NCBI GenBank assembly: GCA_029055345.1
Contig: JAIDDJ010000058.1
Location: 1-33,936 of the forward strand
Reading direction: 5' to 3'
From: Muribaculaceae bacterium
GTDB lineage: Bacteria > Bacteroidota > Bacteroidia > Bacteroidales > Muribaculaceae
Length of the DNA: 33,936 bases
Every line of letters begins with the position of its first letter. Positions within the stretch are counted from its first letter, which is position 1. Under the pieces are notes generated by a model that did not search any database, was not told the origin of the DNA, and saw only the letters and a program-made list of their open reading frames with translations. Shown in pieces: positions 1 to 6,509 of the stretch. Made by a program: the position numbers and the translations under genes.

Positions 1-747
1 GCCTTCGGTAGAAACAGTGAGAGAAACGAACTTATAGGCGCCACTGCGATCTACACTGTTCCACTTGTAATCGTCATTCTGCTTGGGGTCATAGTTACCC
101 ATATTACGGATATTGACCACTCTCACATTAGAGACAATCACCTTATAAGTGGCGTCGAATTCACTTATGAACCTGGCATTGATCTTGGTGAGAATGTGCT
201 TGAACTGGAAATTGACCTTGCTGTTGGGAGTCTCAGAAGTAGGACTTTGACCGATAATGCCCTCATTAAAGGCATAAATAAGGTCGTGCTGGTGAGAGTT
301 ATCGCAAGTATAGTTTGAGAAACGGAGCACGCGAGTGTTATCGTTGGCGATCGCAAGCGTCGGCGTTCCGAAAGTATTCTTCAACTGAGTGTCGCCACAA
401 CTGTAAGCGTAGAAGAAATATTTCGCGTTGGGCACCCAATAACGGGTATTTGTATAAGTCCATACACCGTTGGAATTTTTGGACACTTCCGTTCCGTCAA
501 AAACCTGAACAGCAGTGGCTTGCTGATTACTCATAGTGTAGTAACCATAGACATAAATGTCATCAAGAGTCTCGGTGGTCAAATCACCATCTTTAGCATC
601 ATCAATGCTTCGGGAAGGCTTGGCAATCGAGTTGGTGAACCCTATTGCGTTGCTCTGGACACCTTCCTCGATAACATCGGTTGATGTACATCCTGCAAGT
701 GCAATAGCACTTAAGGAAAGCAAGAATAGATGTTTTTTCATTTTCAT
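1..747 (-). CDS. Fimbrillin family (Mfa/FimA-like) lipoprotein, 3' end cut by window
   Basis: This minus-strand gene is open to the window edge, so only the first 249 residues are visible. It starts with a lipoprotein signal peptide (MKMKKHLFLL..., lipobox L-A-G-C, Cys20). The mature part has the alternating aromatic pattern of Bacteroidales fimbrillins, including a segment near residues 185-200 (N-F-Q-F-K-H-I-L-T-K-I) that resembles the conserved HxLTKI block of the Mfa-like family. Such proteins are exported as lipoproteins, processed and polymerised by donor-strand exchange into surface fimbriae. An alternative start lies at 741; I chose 747 because both ATGs are in frame and there is no ribosome site to separate them. 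It is the last visible gene of the unit that starts at 3069. Family call is good; its role as stalk or tip subunit cannot be told. Confidence 0.85.
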   Translation of the reverse strand, partial: MKMKKHLFLLSLSAIALAGCTSTDVIEEGVQSNAIGFTNSIAKPSRSIDDAKDGDLTTETLDDIYVYGYYTMSNQQATAVQVFDGTEVSKNSNGVWTYTNTRYWVPNAKYFFYAYSCGDTQLKNTFGTPTLAIANDNTRVLRFSNYTCDNSHQHDLIYAFNEGIIGQSPTSETPNSKVNFQFKHILTKINARFISEFDATYKVIVSNVRVVNIRNMGNYDPKQNDDYKWNSVDRSGAYKFVSLTVSTEG

Positions 748-800
748 GAATTTTTATTTATTTAATTTATTATTCAGATTATATGTTTTAATCCTATTAT

Positions 801-1832
801 TTAATCGGAACCAACCGGAAGGTCGATATCCTCATGTTCGCCCCAGCCCGAAATTTCCACATCGAAACCGGAAGGCACGGCATTCTGTTCATCTTCAATT
901 CTGATACCTGAAACGGTAATAACTCCGCCGCGGGGCTGCTTAGCTATCTGGTCGGATATATCGTAATTGAATTCGAGCATATTGCCGGAAGTCAGCATAA
1001 CCTCGAGATTAAGGGTGAACTTATGTTGCAGAGCCGCTTCGCCATCAGCACGTCCATAATATGTGTCGGGGAATCCGGGGATACCGAAGGAACGGACGTG
1101 AGCCTCACAACCGTAATTCTTGAGATCGCAGTCGTAAAGGAGGATTGCTTCCTGATCGCCGGTTACACCGTTTCGGAGATAAACCGATTCAGCAAGGCCA
1201 CCGATGGCACCGCGTGCGAGCGCTACATGATGGAGACCATATTCGAATTCATATCTCACCACATATGTGTATACCAATGGTTGCATCTTAGCCGGCACCG
1301 GAGTAACCTTATGAGTTTCCGCCTTCGGCACATTTTCAATAAAAGCCGAATATAGCATATCCGGGGGGTTGGCTGTCCGGACGCCGGGGTATTGCTTCTC
1401 CATAACGTCCAACGATGAGCGGGAGCGAGAGGTAGAAGTGGCACGAGCATCGTTGAGCGAAGCCATGTCTGAAATTATAATATATTCAGTATCACCATTA
1501 TAGAGCAGATAAGATTGCCGCACAGAAGGATTGACAGGGAATTCTCCGCCATAGATTGAAACAGATGTTTCCTCGGGGTCGACCTTGTCGGAATATCTGA
1601 TAAGGGTGACCCATTCCGGCATGGAGGGCCGGAGGGCATCATAGCTCATACCATAAGCTCCATCGTTCCAGTTGGACTTATGAGACATCCCATAGTCTCG
1701 TTCCCATTCCTGTTCCCATGACAGCGAAAGGCCTACAGCAGCGAAATGGTTGTAACACAGCTCCTTTCGGCATGATGCTAACATCGGCAACATGACTGCA
1801 ACAATATAGAATATATAATTTTTGTTCTTCAT
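801..1832 (-). CDS. DUF5119-like lipoprotein of the fimbrial cluster
   Basis: The product is 343 residues when started at the ATG at 1832. That start puts a lipobox (L-A-S-C, Cys21) right after a hydrophobic stretch; the longer open frame to 1883 would overlap the upstream gene and bury the signal peptide. After the Cys the sequence C-R-K-E-L-C-Y-N-H, followed by a W-rich segment (S-W-E-Q-E-W-E), resembles the start of DUF5119 proteins, which in Bacteroides sit between DUF3575 proteins and fimbrillins. The gene begins 13 bases after the stop of the DUF3575 gene and ends 53 bases before the fimbrillin, so one transcript is likely. A role as fimbrial anchor or accessory subunit is inferred from position. 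The domain name is from memory of the pattern. Confidence 0.72.
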   Translation of the reverse strand: MKNKNYIFYIVAVMLPMLASCRKELCYNHFAAVGLSLSWEQEWERDYGMSHKSNWNDGAYGMSYDALRPSMPEWVTLIRYSDKVDPEETSVSIYGGEFPVNPSVRQSYLLYNGDTEYIIISDMASLNDARATSTSRSRSSLDVMEKQYPGVRTANPPDMLYSAFIENVPKAETHKVTPVPAKMQPLVYTYVVRYEFEYGLHHVALARGAIGGLAESVYLRNGVTGDQEAILLYDCDLKNYGCEAHVRSFGIPGFPDTYYGRADGEAALQHKFTLNLEVMLTSGNMLEFNYDISDQIAKQPRGGVITVSGIRIEDEQNAVPSGFDVEISGWGEHEDIDLPVGSD

Positions 1833-1845
1833 AAAGCCGGTTAAC

Positions 1846-3069
1846 TTACTTAGATTTATTGGAGTCGGCAAGCCGCCACACAATAGAGAACTTCAATTTG
1901 AGAGGACCGAAATAATTAAGGGCCTTGGACCGCATGTAAACAAAATGGCCGTCGTCAGGAATATATTCCTTATATCTGGAATACAAATATCCGGCACCAA
2001 TTGAAGTTTCGAAAGAGAAATTGCGAGAAATCGGCCACATATAACCAAAAGAGAGACCGGCAAAGAGACCATGCCCCTGATAACCGGTAGATCTGTTTTC
2101 GAGGTCAAAAAGGCCACCACCGGCGAAAGCGCCGGCAAACATACCGTGCCATGGATCGCGGGTCTTAAACCAGAATCGGACTTCGGGAGAAACCGTAGCA
2201 ATCTGATAAGTGCGAGTAAGATCCTTGTTTGACCACCATGCTATATTGCCTTCGAGGGCCACGGACCATTTCTCGTTGATCATTCCTTCGAGTTCAAGAT
2301 TAGGCATTAGGATTGCATAGTAAAGGAGGTTTGTTTTGATAGCAAATCTATGGAAAGGCTTTGTTTCCCGGGGAGATTCCACAACTGCGAAAGATTCCTC
2401 TTCGATCACTTCCTCAATGACCGGTTCGGGTTCGACAATCATGGGCTGACGGATAATTTCCTGCTCCGCGACCACGGGCTCAGGGAACGTTTCAGCCTTA
2501 CAGTAGACCGAGACCATTACAGAGTTACGCAGCAGGGGGAACAGATTTCGGAGCATCCAATTGTAGGGGATGCCGGCGTGTAGTCTCATCAACTGACGCT
2601 TGCGACCATCCACTACTTTATTATTCTTTCCAAATATCCATAAAGGAGTATTGCGAAGAATATCGAGCACTTCATTACGGAAAGGAACTTCCGGAGTGTT
2701 TTCCACCAGAGATGTCAATTCATTCCAGGCTACGCCCTCGGGAATGGTCTTGACCAGAGAGGGATTGACCGCCGTATTCCTTATAATATATGCGGCCACA
2801 GAATCACAACGAAGCCGGGAGAGTCTCTGATTAAGGATTACACCGCCTTCCGGGGAAGCGCAACCACGCACCACAATACTATCAATGTCAAACTCATGCT
2901 CGCTGATGGACTTCAGGAACGCAGCCATAACCGCGCGATTATCACCCAAATCGGGGTCAAACCGGGCGCTGCTTCGCGCGAACACCACCTTAGCCGAGTC
3001 AGAAAGGGACTGAGCATAGGCAACCACGAAGGCGAGGATCGCTAACGTAAAAGTAATGAATCGTTTCAT
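1846..3069 (-). CDS. OmpA-like / DUF3575 outer-membrane protein, first gene of fimbrial operon
   Basis: This 407-residue protein has a cleavable signal peptide (M-K-R-F-I-T-F-T-L-A-I..., cut after about residue 20 at A-Y-A-Q). Residues about 28-110 look like an OmpA-type peptidoglycan-binding region (V-V-R-G-C-A-S-P-E-G-G, then N-Q-R-L-S-R-L-R). Residues about 190-235 form a Pro/Glu-rich linker. The last 160 residues match DUF3575, beginning F-A-I-K-T-N-L-L-Y-Y and showing the alternating aromatic strands of a small beta barrel. Proteins of this layout precede DUF5119 and fimbrillin genes in Bacteroidales and probably anchor or assemble the fimbria at the outer membrane. It has its own promoter at 3125-3132. 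Domain order is clear; the fimbrial role comes from context. Confidence 0.82.
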   Translation of the reverse strand: MKRFITFTLAILAFVVAYAQSLSDSAKVVFARSSARFDPDLGDNRAVMAAFLKSISEHEFDIDSIVVRGCASPEGGVILNQRLSRLRCDSVAAYIIRNTAVNPSLVKTIPEGVAWNELTSLVENTPEVPFRNEVLDILRNTPLWIFGKNNKVVDGRKRQLMRLHAGIPYNWMLRNLFPLLRNSVMVSVYCKAETFPEPVVAEQEIIRQPMIVEPEPVIEEVIEEESFAVVESPRETKPFHRFAIKTNLLYYAILMPNLELEGMINEKWSVALEGNIAWWSNKDLTRTYQIATVSPEVRFWFKTRDPWHGMFAGAFAGGGLFDLENRSTGYQGHGLFAGLSFGYMWPISRNFSFETSIGAGYLYSRYKEYIPDDGHFVYMRSKALNYFGPLKLKFSIVWRLADSNKSK

Positions 3070-3124
3070 ACGCGTGCAAGAGCGTTCAAAAAGAAAAAAT
3101 GTCAGGTTTAATAATTTGTAAACG

Positions 3125-3132
3125 CAAAGATA
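3125..3132 (-). promoter_or_regulatory. Promoter -7 box of the fimbrial operon
   Basis: On the minus strand this reads TATCTTTG followed by CG, a match to the Bacteroidota -7 consensus TAnnTTTG. It lies 55 bases before the ATG of the OmpA/DUF3575 gene. No clear TTG was seen at the expected -33 position, so the promoter may be weak or need an activator. Confidence 0.6.
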
Positions 3133-3337
3133 ATCATAAAATTTTAAAATAAGAACTAATCAGCAAAAAAATTTTATTTTTTAAATAATTTTAGGAATAG
3201 GAATTGGGTGAATTTCATACAATCACTGATGCCGGCTATGCGTCGAGCTGCAGGAGTGAATATATAAGCACTACGATATCATTCATAAGAAAGGCAATTC
3301 ATATATTAAGAAAAAGTAGGAGCCGAGAAATAAAAAG

Positions 3338-3368
3338 TTGTGTATATGAAAAAAAATTATTAATTTTG
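3338..3368 (+). promoter_or_regulatory. Promoter of rplM-rpsI(-rpsB)
   Basis: A TTG at 3338-3340 and TAATTTTG at 3361-3368 are separated by 20 bases, which fits the Bacteroidota -33/-7 promoter. Transcription would start near 3375, giving an rplM leader of about 100 bases. The 3070-3476 gap holds this promoter, the divergent fimbrial promoter and the leader structure, and no convincing gene. Confidence 0.75.
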
Positions 3369-3377
3369 CGAGCCGAT

Positions 3378-3452
3378 TATATCCAGTCGAATCATCCGCT
3401 TGGGGAAGACACAGAGGCTTTGGCCGGCCCTGAGTTTGAAAGAGCGGATATA
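3378..3452 (+). ncRNA. Structured 5' leader of rplM, possible L13 autoregulatory element
   Basis: The segment 3378-3384 (TATATCC) pairs perfectly with 3446-3452 (GGATATA). The segment 3394-3400 (ATCCGCT) pairs perfectly with 3443-3449 (AGCGGAT). The two helices share 3446-3449, so they exclude each other. Between them, CAG/GGC at 3412-3418 can pair with GCC/CTG at 3423-3432. A leader with two exclusive folds directly before rplM suggests feedback control by L13, as is known for several ribosomal protein operons. I base this on pairing alone, and the function is inferred. Confidence 0.45.
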
Positions 3453-3476
3453 ACTAATTAAAAATTAAGTAATAAA

Positions 3477-3953
3477 GTGGATACTTTAAGTTACAAGACA
3501 ATTTCTGCCACCCCTGAGACAATAGAAAAGAAGTGGGTGGTGATCGATGCGACCGATCAGGTATTGGGGCGTCTATGCAGCAAAATTGCGAAGATATTAA
3601 GAGGCAAGAACAAGCCTGACTTCACCCCGAATCTTGACTGTGGAGACAATGTCATCGTGATAAACGCTGACAAAGTGATTATGAACGGAGACAAGATGGA
3701 GAAGCGCGAATATCTCCGTTATACAGGTTATCCCGGAGGACAGCGAGTGTTTACACCTGCCGACCTGATGGCAAAATCACATAAGGTTACGATGAAAGGC
3801 AAACACCCTCTTTTCATCAAGGTAGTAAAGGGAATGCTTCCGAAAACCAAGCTTGGAGCCAAGCAGCTGACGAATCTCCACGTGTTCAACGGCAACGAGC
3901 ATCCTTTCGGCGACAAGAATCCGATTGAAATAGACATCAATAAAATGAAATAA
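3477..3953 (+). CDS. rplM: 50S ribosomal protein L13 (uL13)
   Basis: The 158-residue protein is a full-length L13 with the family blocks W-V-V-I-D-A-T-D-Q-V-L-G-R-L (residues about 20-33), Y-L-R-Y-T-G-Y-P-G-G-Q-R (about 80-91) and G-M-L-P-K-T-K-L-G (about 121-129). It is a 23S-binding early assembly protein of the large subunit. The start is GTG at 3477; the N terminus M-D-T-L-S-Y-K-T is what Bacteroidales L13 proteins carry, which supports this unusual start codon. rpsI follows after 8 bases, the classic rplM-rpsI pair. The structured leader upstream may control both. Confidence 0.97.
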   Translation: MDTLSYKTISATPETIEKKWVVIDATDQVLGRLCSKIAKILRGKNKPDFTPNLDCGDNVIVINADKVIMNGDKMEKREYLRYTGYPGGQRVFTPADLMAKSHKVTMKGKHPLFIKVVKGMLPKTKLGAKQLTNLHVFNGNEHPFGDKNPIEIDINKMK

Positions 3954-3961
3954 GGAAGAAG

Positions 3962-4348
3962 ATGGAAAAAGTAAATGCAATTGGTCGCCGCAAGGCAGCA
4001 GTAGCCCGCGTGTATGTAACGGAGGGAAGCGGCAACATCACAATCGACAAGCGTCCGCTCGACGTATATTTTCCCTCTTCGATACTTCAATATGTAGTAA
4101 AGCAGCCGTTGACCACGCTCGATGTCGTAGAGAAGTATGATATAGTTGCTCATCTTGACGGAGGTGGCTACAAGGGACAGGCAGAGGCGTTGCGTCTTGC
4201 TATCTCGAGAGCACTTGTAAAGATAAATCCGGAAGACAAGTCCGCACTTCGTAAGGAAGGCTTCATGACCCGTGATCCGAGAGAGGTAGAGCGTAAGAAA
4301 CCGGGACGTCCGAAAGCACGCAAGCGCTTCCAGTTCTCGAAACGTTAA
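3962..4348 (+). CDS. rpsI: 30S ribosomal protein S9 (uS9)
   Basis: This is a complete 128-residue S9. It opens with the family signature V-N-A-I-G-R-R-K-A-A-V-A-R-V-Y, carries the central G-G-G-Y-K-G-Q-A-E-A-L-R-L-A-I-S-R-A-L block, and ends in the basic tail R-F-Q-F-S-K-R. In known ribosomes this tail reaches the P-site tRNA anticodon loop. It is cotranscribed with rplM (8-base gap). A 106-base structured spacer separates it from rpsB. Confidence 0.97.
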   Translation: MEKVNAIGRRKAAVARVYVTEGSGNITIDKRPLDVYFPSSILQYVVKQPLTTLDVVEKYDIVAHLDGGGYKGQAEALRLAISRALVKINPEDKSALRKEGFMTRDPREVERKKPGRPKARKRFQFSKR

Positions 4349-4357
4349 AAATGTTTT

Positions 4358-4418
4358 TGCGCTTAGCGCATAGTGTTTAGTATCTAAACCCGGCGGATGG
4401 ACGCGTTCCCTACCCCGC
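4358..4418 (+). promoter_or_regulatory. Structured spacer / leader before rpsB
   Basis: Three short hairpins follow one another: 4358-4362/4366-4370 (TGCGC/GCGCA, 3-base loop), 4375-4380/4384-4389 (GTTTAG/CTAAAC, 3-base loop) and 4393-4396/4415-4418 (GCGG/CCGC). There is no T-run after them, so they are not a standard terminator, and I see no TAnnTTTG box. In E. coli, S2 represses rpsB-tsf through the rpsB leader; a similar role here is only a suggestion. Confidence 0.4.
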
Positions 4419-4454
4419 GGTTGACTTTCAAAAGAACGTAAACAAACTAAAAAA

Positions 4455-5300
4455 ATGGCAACACCCACATTTGACCAATTACTTGAGGCCGGCGCACATT
4501 TCGGTCATCTCAAGCGCAAATGGAATCCCGCAATGGCTCCTTACATTTTCATGGAGCGCAATGGTATCCACATCATCGACTTATATAAGACAGTAGCCAA
4601 GATAGAAGAGGCACAGAATGCACTCAAGCAGATAGCAAAGAGCGGCAAGAAGGTGCTCTTCGTAGCTACAAAGAAACAGGCCAAAGACGCAATCGAGAAC
4701 AAGGTAGGTGCAATCGGAATGCCCTACGTAACAGAACGCTGGCCGGGCGGTATGCTCACCAACTTCCCCACCATCCGTAAGGCTGTGAAGAAGATGACGA
4801 CCATCGACAAGATGGCAAAGGACGGCACTTTCGACAATCTGTCGAAGAGGGAAAAGCTTCAGATTACGCGTCAGCGCGCGAAGCTTGAGAAGAACCTTGG
4901 TTCAATAGCAGACCTTGGTCGCCTTCCGTCGGCACTTTTCGTAATCGATGTAATGAAAGAGCACATCGCAGTAGCAGAGGCCAAGCGACTCGGCATACCT
5001 GTTTTTGCAATTGTCGACACTAACTCGAATCCGGAGGATGTAGATTACATCATCCCGGCCAACGATGACGCATCAAAGAGTATCGAGCTGATTGTCAGCG
5101 CCGTATGCGATGCAATGGCCGAAGGTCTTGAGGAGCGCAAAGTTGAGAAAATCGATGCTCCCGAGGATAAAGATGGAGCAGAAGGCGAGCAGGCAGCTCC
5201 AAAGCGTCGTCGTGTACGTCGCAACGAGGCACCGGCAGCTGAGGCTCCCAAAGCCGAGGCACCGGCAGAAGAGCCAGCAGAAGCACCTGCAGCTGAGTAA
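4455..5300 (+). CDS. rpsB: 30S ribosomal protein S2 (uS2) with Ala/Pro/Glu-rich tail
   Basis: The 281-residue product contains a complete S2 core: L-L-E-A-G-A-H-F-G-H near the N terminus, the E-R-W-P-G-G-M-L-T-N-F block (residues about 95-105), and G-I-P-V-F-A-I-V-D-T-N-S-N-P-E (about 180-194). S2 sits on the back of the 30S subunit and is needed for S1 binding in E. coli. Beyond about residue 235 there is an extension not found in E. coli S2: a basic patch (K-R-R-R-V-R-R) followed by repeated A-P-A-E-x motifs to the end, probably disordered. A terminator follows the stop and tsf lies beyond it. Confidence 0.96.
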   Translation: MATPTFDQLLEAGAHFGHLKRKWNPAMAPYIFMERNGIHIIDLYKTVAKIEEAQNALKQIAKSGKKVLFVATKKQAKDAIENKVGAIGMPYVTERWPGGMLTNFPTIRKAVKKMTTIDKMAKDGTFDNLSKREKLQITRQRAKLEKNLGSIADLGRLPSALFVIDVMKEHIAVAEAKRLGIPVFAIVDTNSNPEDVDYIIPANDDASKSIELIVSAVCDAMAEGLEERKVEKIDAPEDKDGAEGEQAAPKRRRVRRNEAPAAEAPKAEAPAEEPAEAPAAE

Positions 5301-5312
5301 AAAGACCCAAAC

Positions 5313-5343
5313 GGGCGCGCCCCGGTCGGGACGCGCCTTTTTT
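5313..5343 (+). terminator. Hairpin terminator between rpsB and tsf
   Basis: GGCGCG at 5313-5318 pairs with CGCGCC at 5331-5336 around a 12-base loop that can itself pair C with G. Seven T residues follow directly. It begins 12 bases after the rpsB stop and ends about 38 bases before tsf, so it is likely to lower tsf expression relative to rpsB. Confidence 0.8.
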
Positions 5344-5380
5344 CTTTATATAGAGTAAACCAAACACAAAAAATAAGACA

Positions 5381-6373
5381 ATGGCTGTAAGCATTGAAGA
5401 TATCAAGAAACTGCGTCATATGACCGGCGCAGGCATGATGGACTGCAAGAACGCATTGGCAGAGACCGATGGCGACATCAACGCAGCAATCGAAATCATC
5501 CGTAAAAAGGGACAGGCAGTAGCTGCAAAGCGCGAAGACCGCAACGCCGCAGAGGGCTGTGTATTCGCAGGAACCAACGGCAACTTCGCCGCTATCACCA
5601 CGCTCAAGTGCGAGACAGACTTCGTAGCAAAGAACGAGTCATTCCGCGCATTGGCAAAGAAACTTCTCGAAGTCGCGCTTGAGAACAAAGCCAAGAGCGT
5701 AGACGAACTGAAGGGTTGCATGATCGACGGCCGCACGGTAGCAGACCACATTACAGACGAGATCGGCAAGACCGGCGAGAAGATGGAACTTGGCGATTAC
5801 GAATGGATCGAGGCAGCCACAGTGGCATCCTACAATCACTTCAACGACAAGCTTGCTGCCATCGTTGGCTTTAATATGGAGAACGTAGAACCACAGGTTG
5901 GCCGCGAAGTCTGCATGCAGATCGCATCAATGAATCCGGTAGCCGTATCCCGCAACGATGTGGCTCAGGAAACCATTGATCAGGAAATCGCAGTAGCAGT
6001 TGAGAAGACGAAGCAGGAGCAGATTCAGAAGGCACAGGAAGCCGCCCTTAAGAAGGCAGGTCTGAATCCGAACCATTTCGATTCCGAGGACCACATCGAG
6101 AGCAACATCACAAAAGGGTGGATTACAGAGGAAGAGGCAGCTAAGGGCCGTCAGATAATGAAAGAAGCCGGCGAAGCAAAGGCAGCCAACCTTCCTGAAG
6201 CCATGATTCAGAATATCGCCAATGGCCGACTTAACAAGTTCTTCAAGGAGAGCTGTCTTCTTGAGCAGGCATATGTTCAGGATGCAAAAATCACTGTAGG
6301 TCAGTATCTTGATCAGACCACAAAGGGTCTTGTCGTTGTTGACTTCAAACGTGTGAACCTCAACGAAGACTAA
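5381..6373 (+). CDS. tsf: Translation elongation factor Ts
   Basis: This 330-residue protein is EF-Ts, the GDP/GTP exchange factor of EF-Tu. The N-terminal UBA-like domain carries L-R-x-M-T-G-A-G-M-M-D-C-K-N-A-L (residues about 10-26), and the exchange motif T-D-F-V-A-K-N-E-S-F is near residues 81-90. The dimerisation core and the C-terminal module (M-I-Q-N-I-A-N-G-R-L-N-K-F-F-K-E near 275-290) are both present. The protein is longer than the E. coli one (about 283), mostly by a charged insert around residues 200-260; Bacteroidales EF-Ts proteins are usually of this size. The rpsB-tsf order is conserved, though a terminator separates them here. It ends in a convergent junction with the helicase gene. 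Confidence 0.96.
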   Translation: MAVSIEDIKKLRHMTGAGMMDCKNALAETDGDINAAIEIIRKKGQAVAAKREDRNAAEGCVFAGTNGNFAAITTLKCETDFVAKNESFRALAKKLLEVALENKAKSVDELKGCMIDGRTVADHITDEIGKTGEKMELGDYEWIEAATVASYNHFNDKLAAIVGFNMENVEPQVGREVCMQIASMNPVAVSRNDVAQETIDQEIAVAVEKTKQEQIQKAQEAALKKAGLNPNHFDSEDHIESNITKGWITEEEAAKGRQIMKEAGEAKAANLPEAMIQNIANGRLNKFFKESCLLEQAYVQDAKITVGQYLDQTTKGLVVVDFKRVNLNED

Positions 6374-6406
6374 TTTAAAGTCCGAAACAAAGGAAACAAA
6401 AGATAG

Positions 6407-6438
6407 AATGGCTGTCCGGTATCGGGCAGCCATTTTAA
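6407..6438 (+). terminator. Terminator after tsf
   Basis: AATGGCTG at 6407-6414 pairs with CAGCCATT at 6427-6434, with extra C-G pairs inside the loop, followed by a T-rich run. It lies in the 136-base convergent gap between tsf and the RecD-like helicase gene. It probably serves tsf; use from the other side is possible but the T-run there is poor. Confidence 0.75.
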
Positions 6439-6509
6439 TTTCCATTCAATTCGGCTCCAATCATTGATGACTGCATCCCCTGAAACTCCTTAATGAAAAG
6501 AGCTGACTT

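Noticed and set aside
3204..3461. 85-codon frame before rplM
   Set aside because: It spans the rplM promoter and leader helices, and its composition is unlike the real genes around it.
3728..4468. Long minus-strand reading frame (246 codons) opposite rplM and rpsI
   Set aside because: It lies antisense to two certain ribosomal protein genes, is rich in unusual residues and has no recognisable domain.
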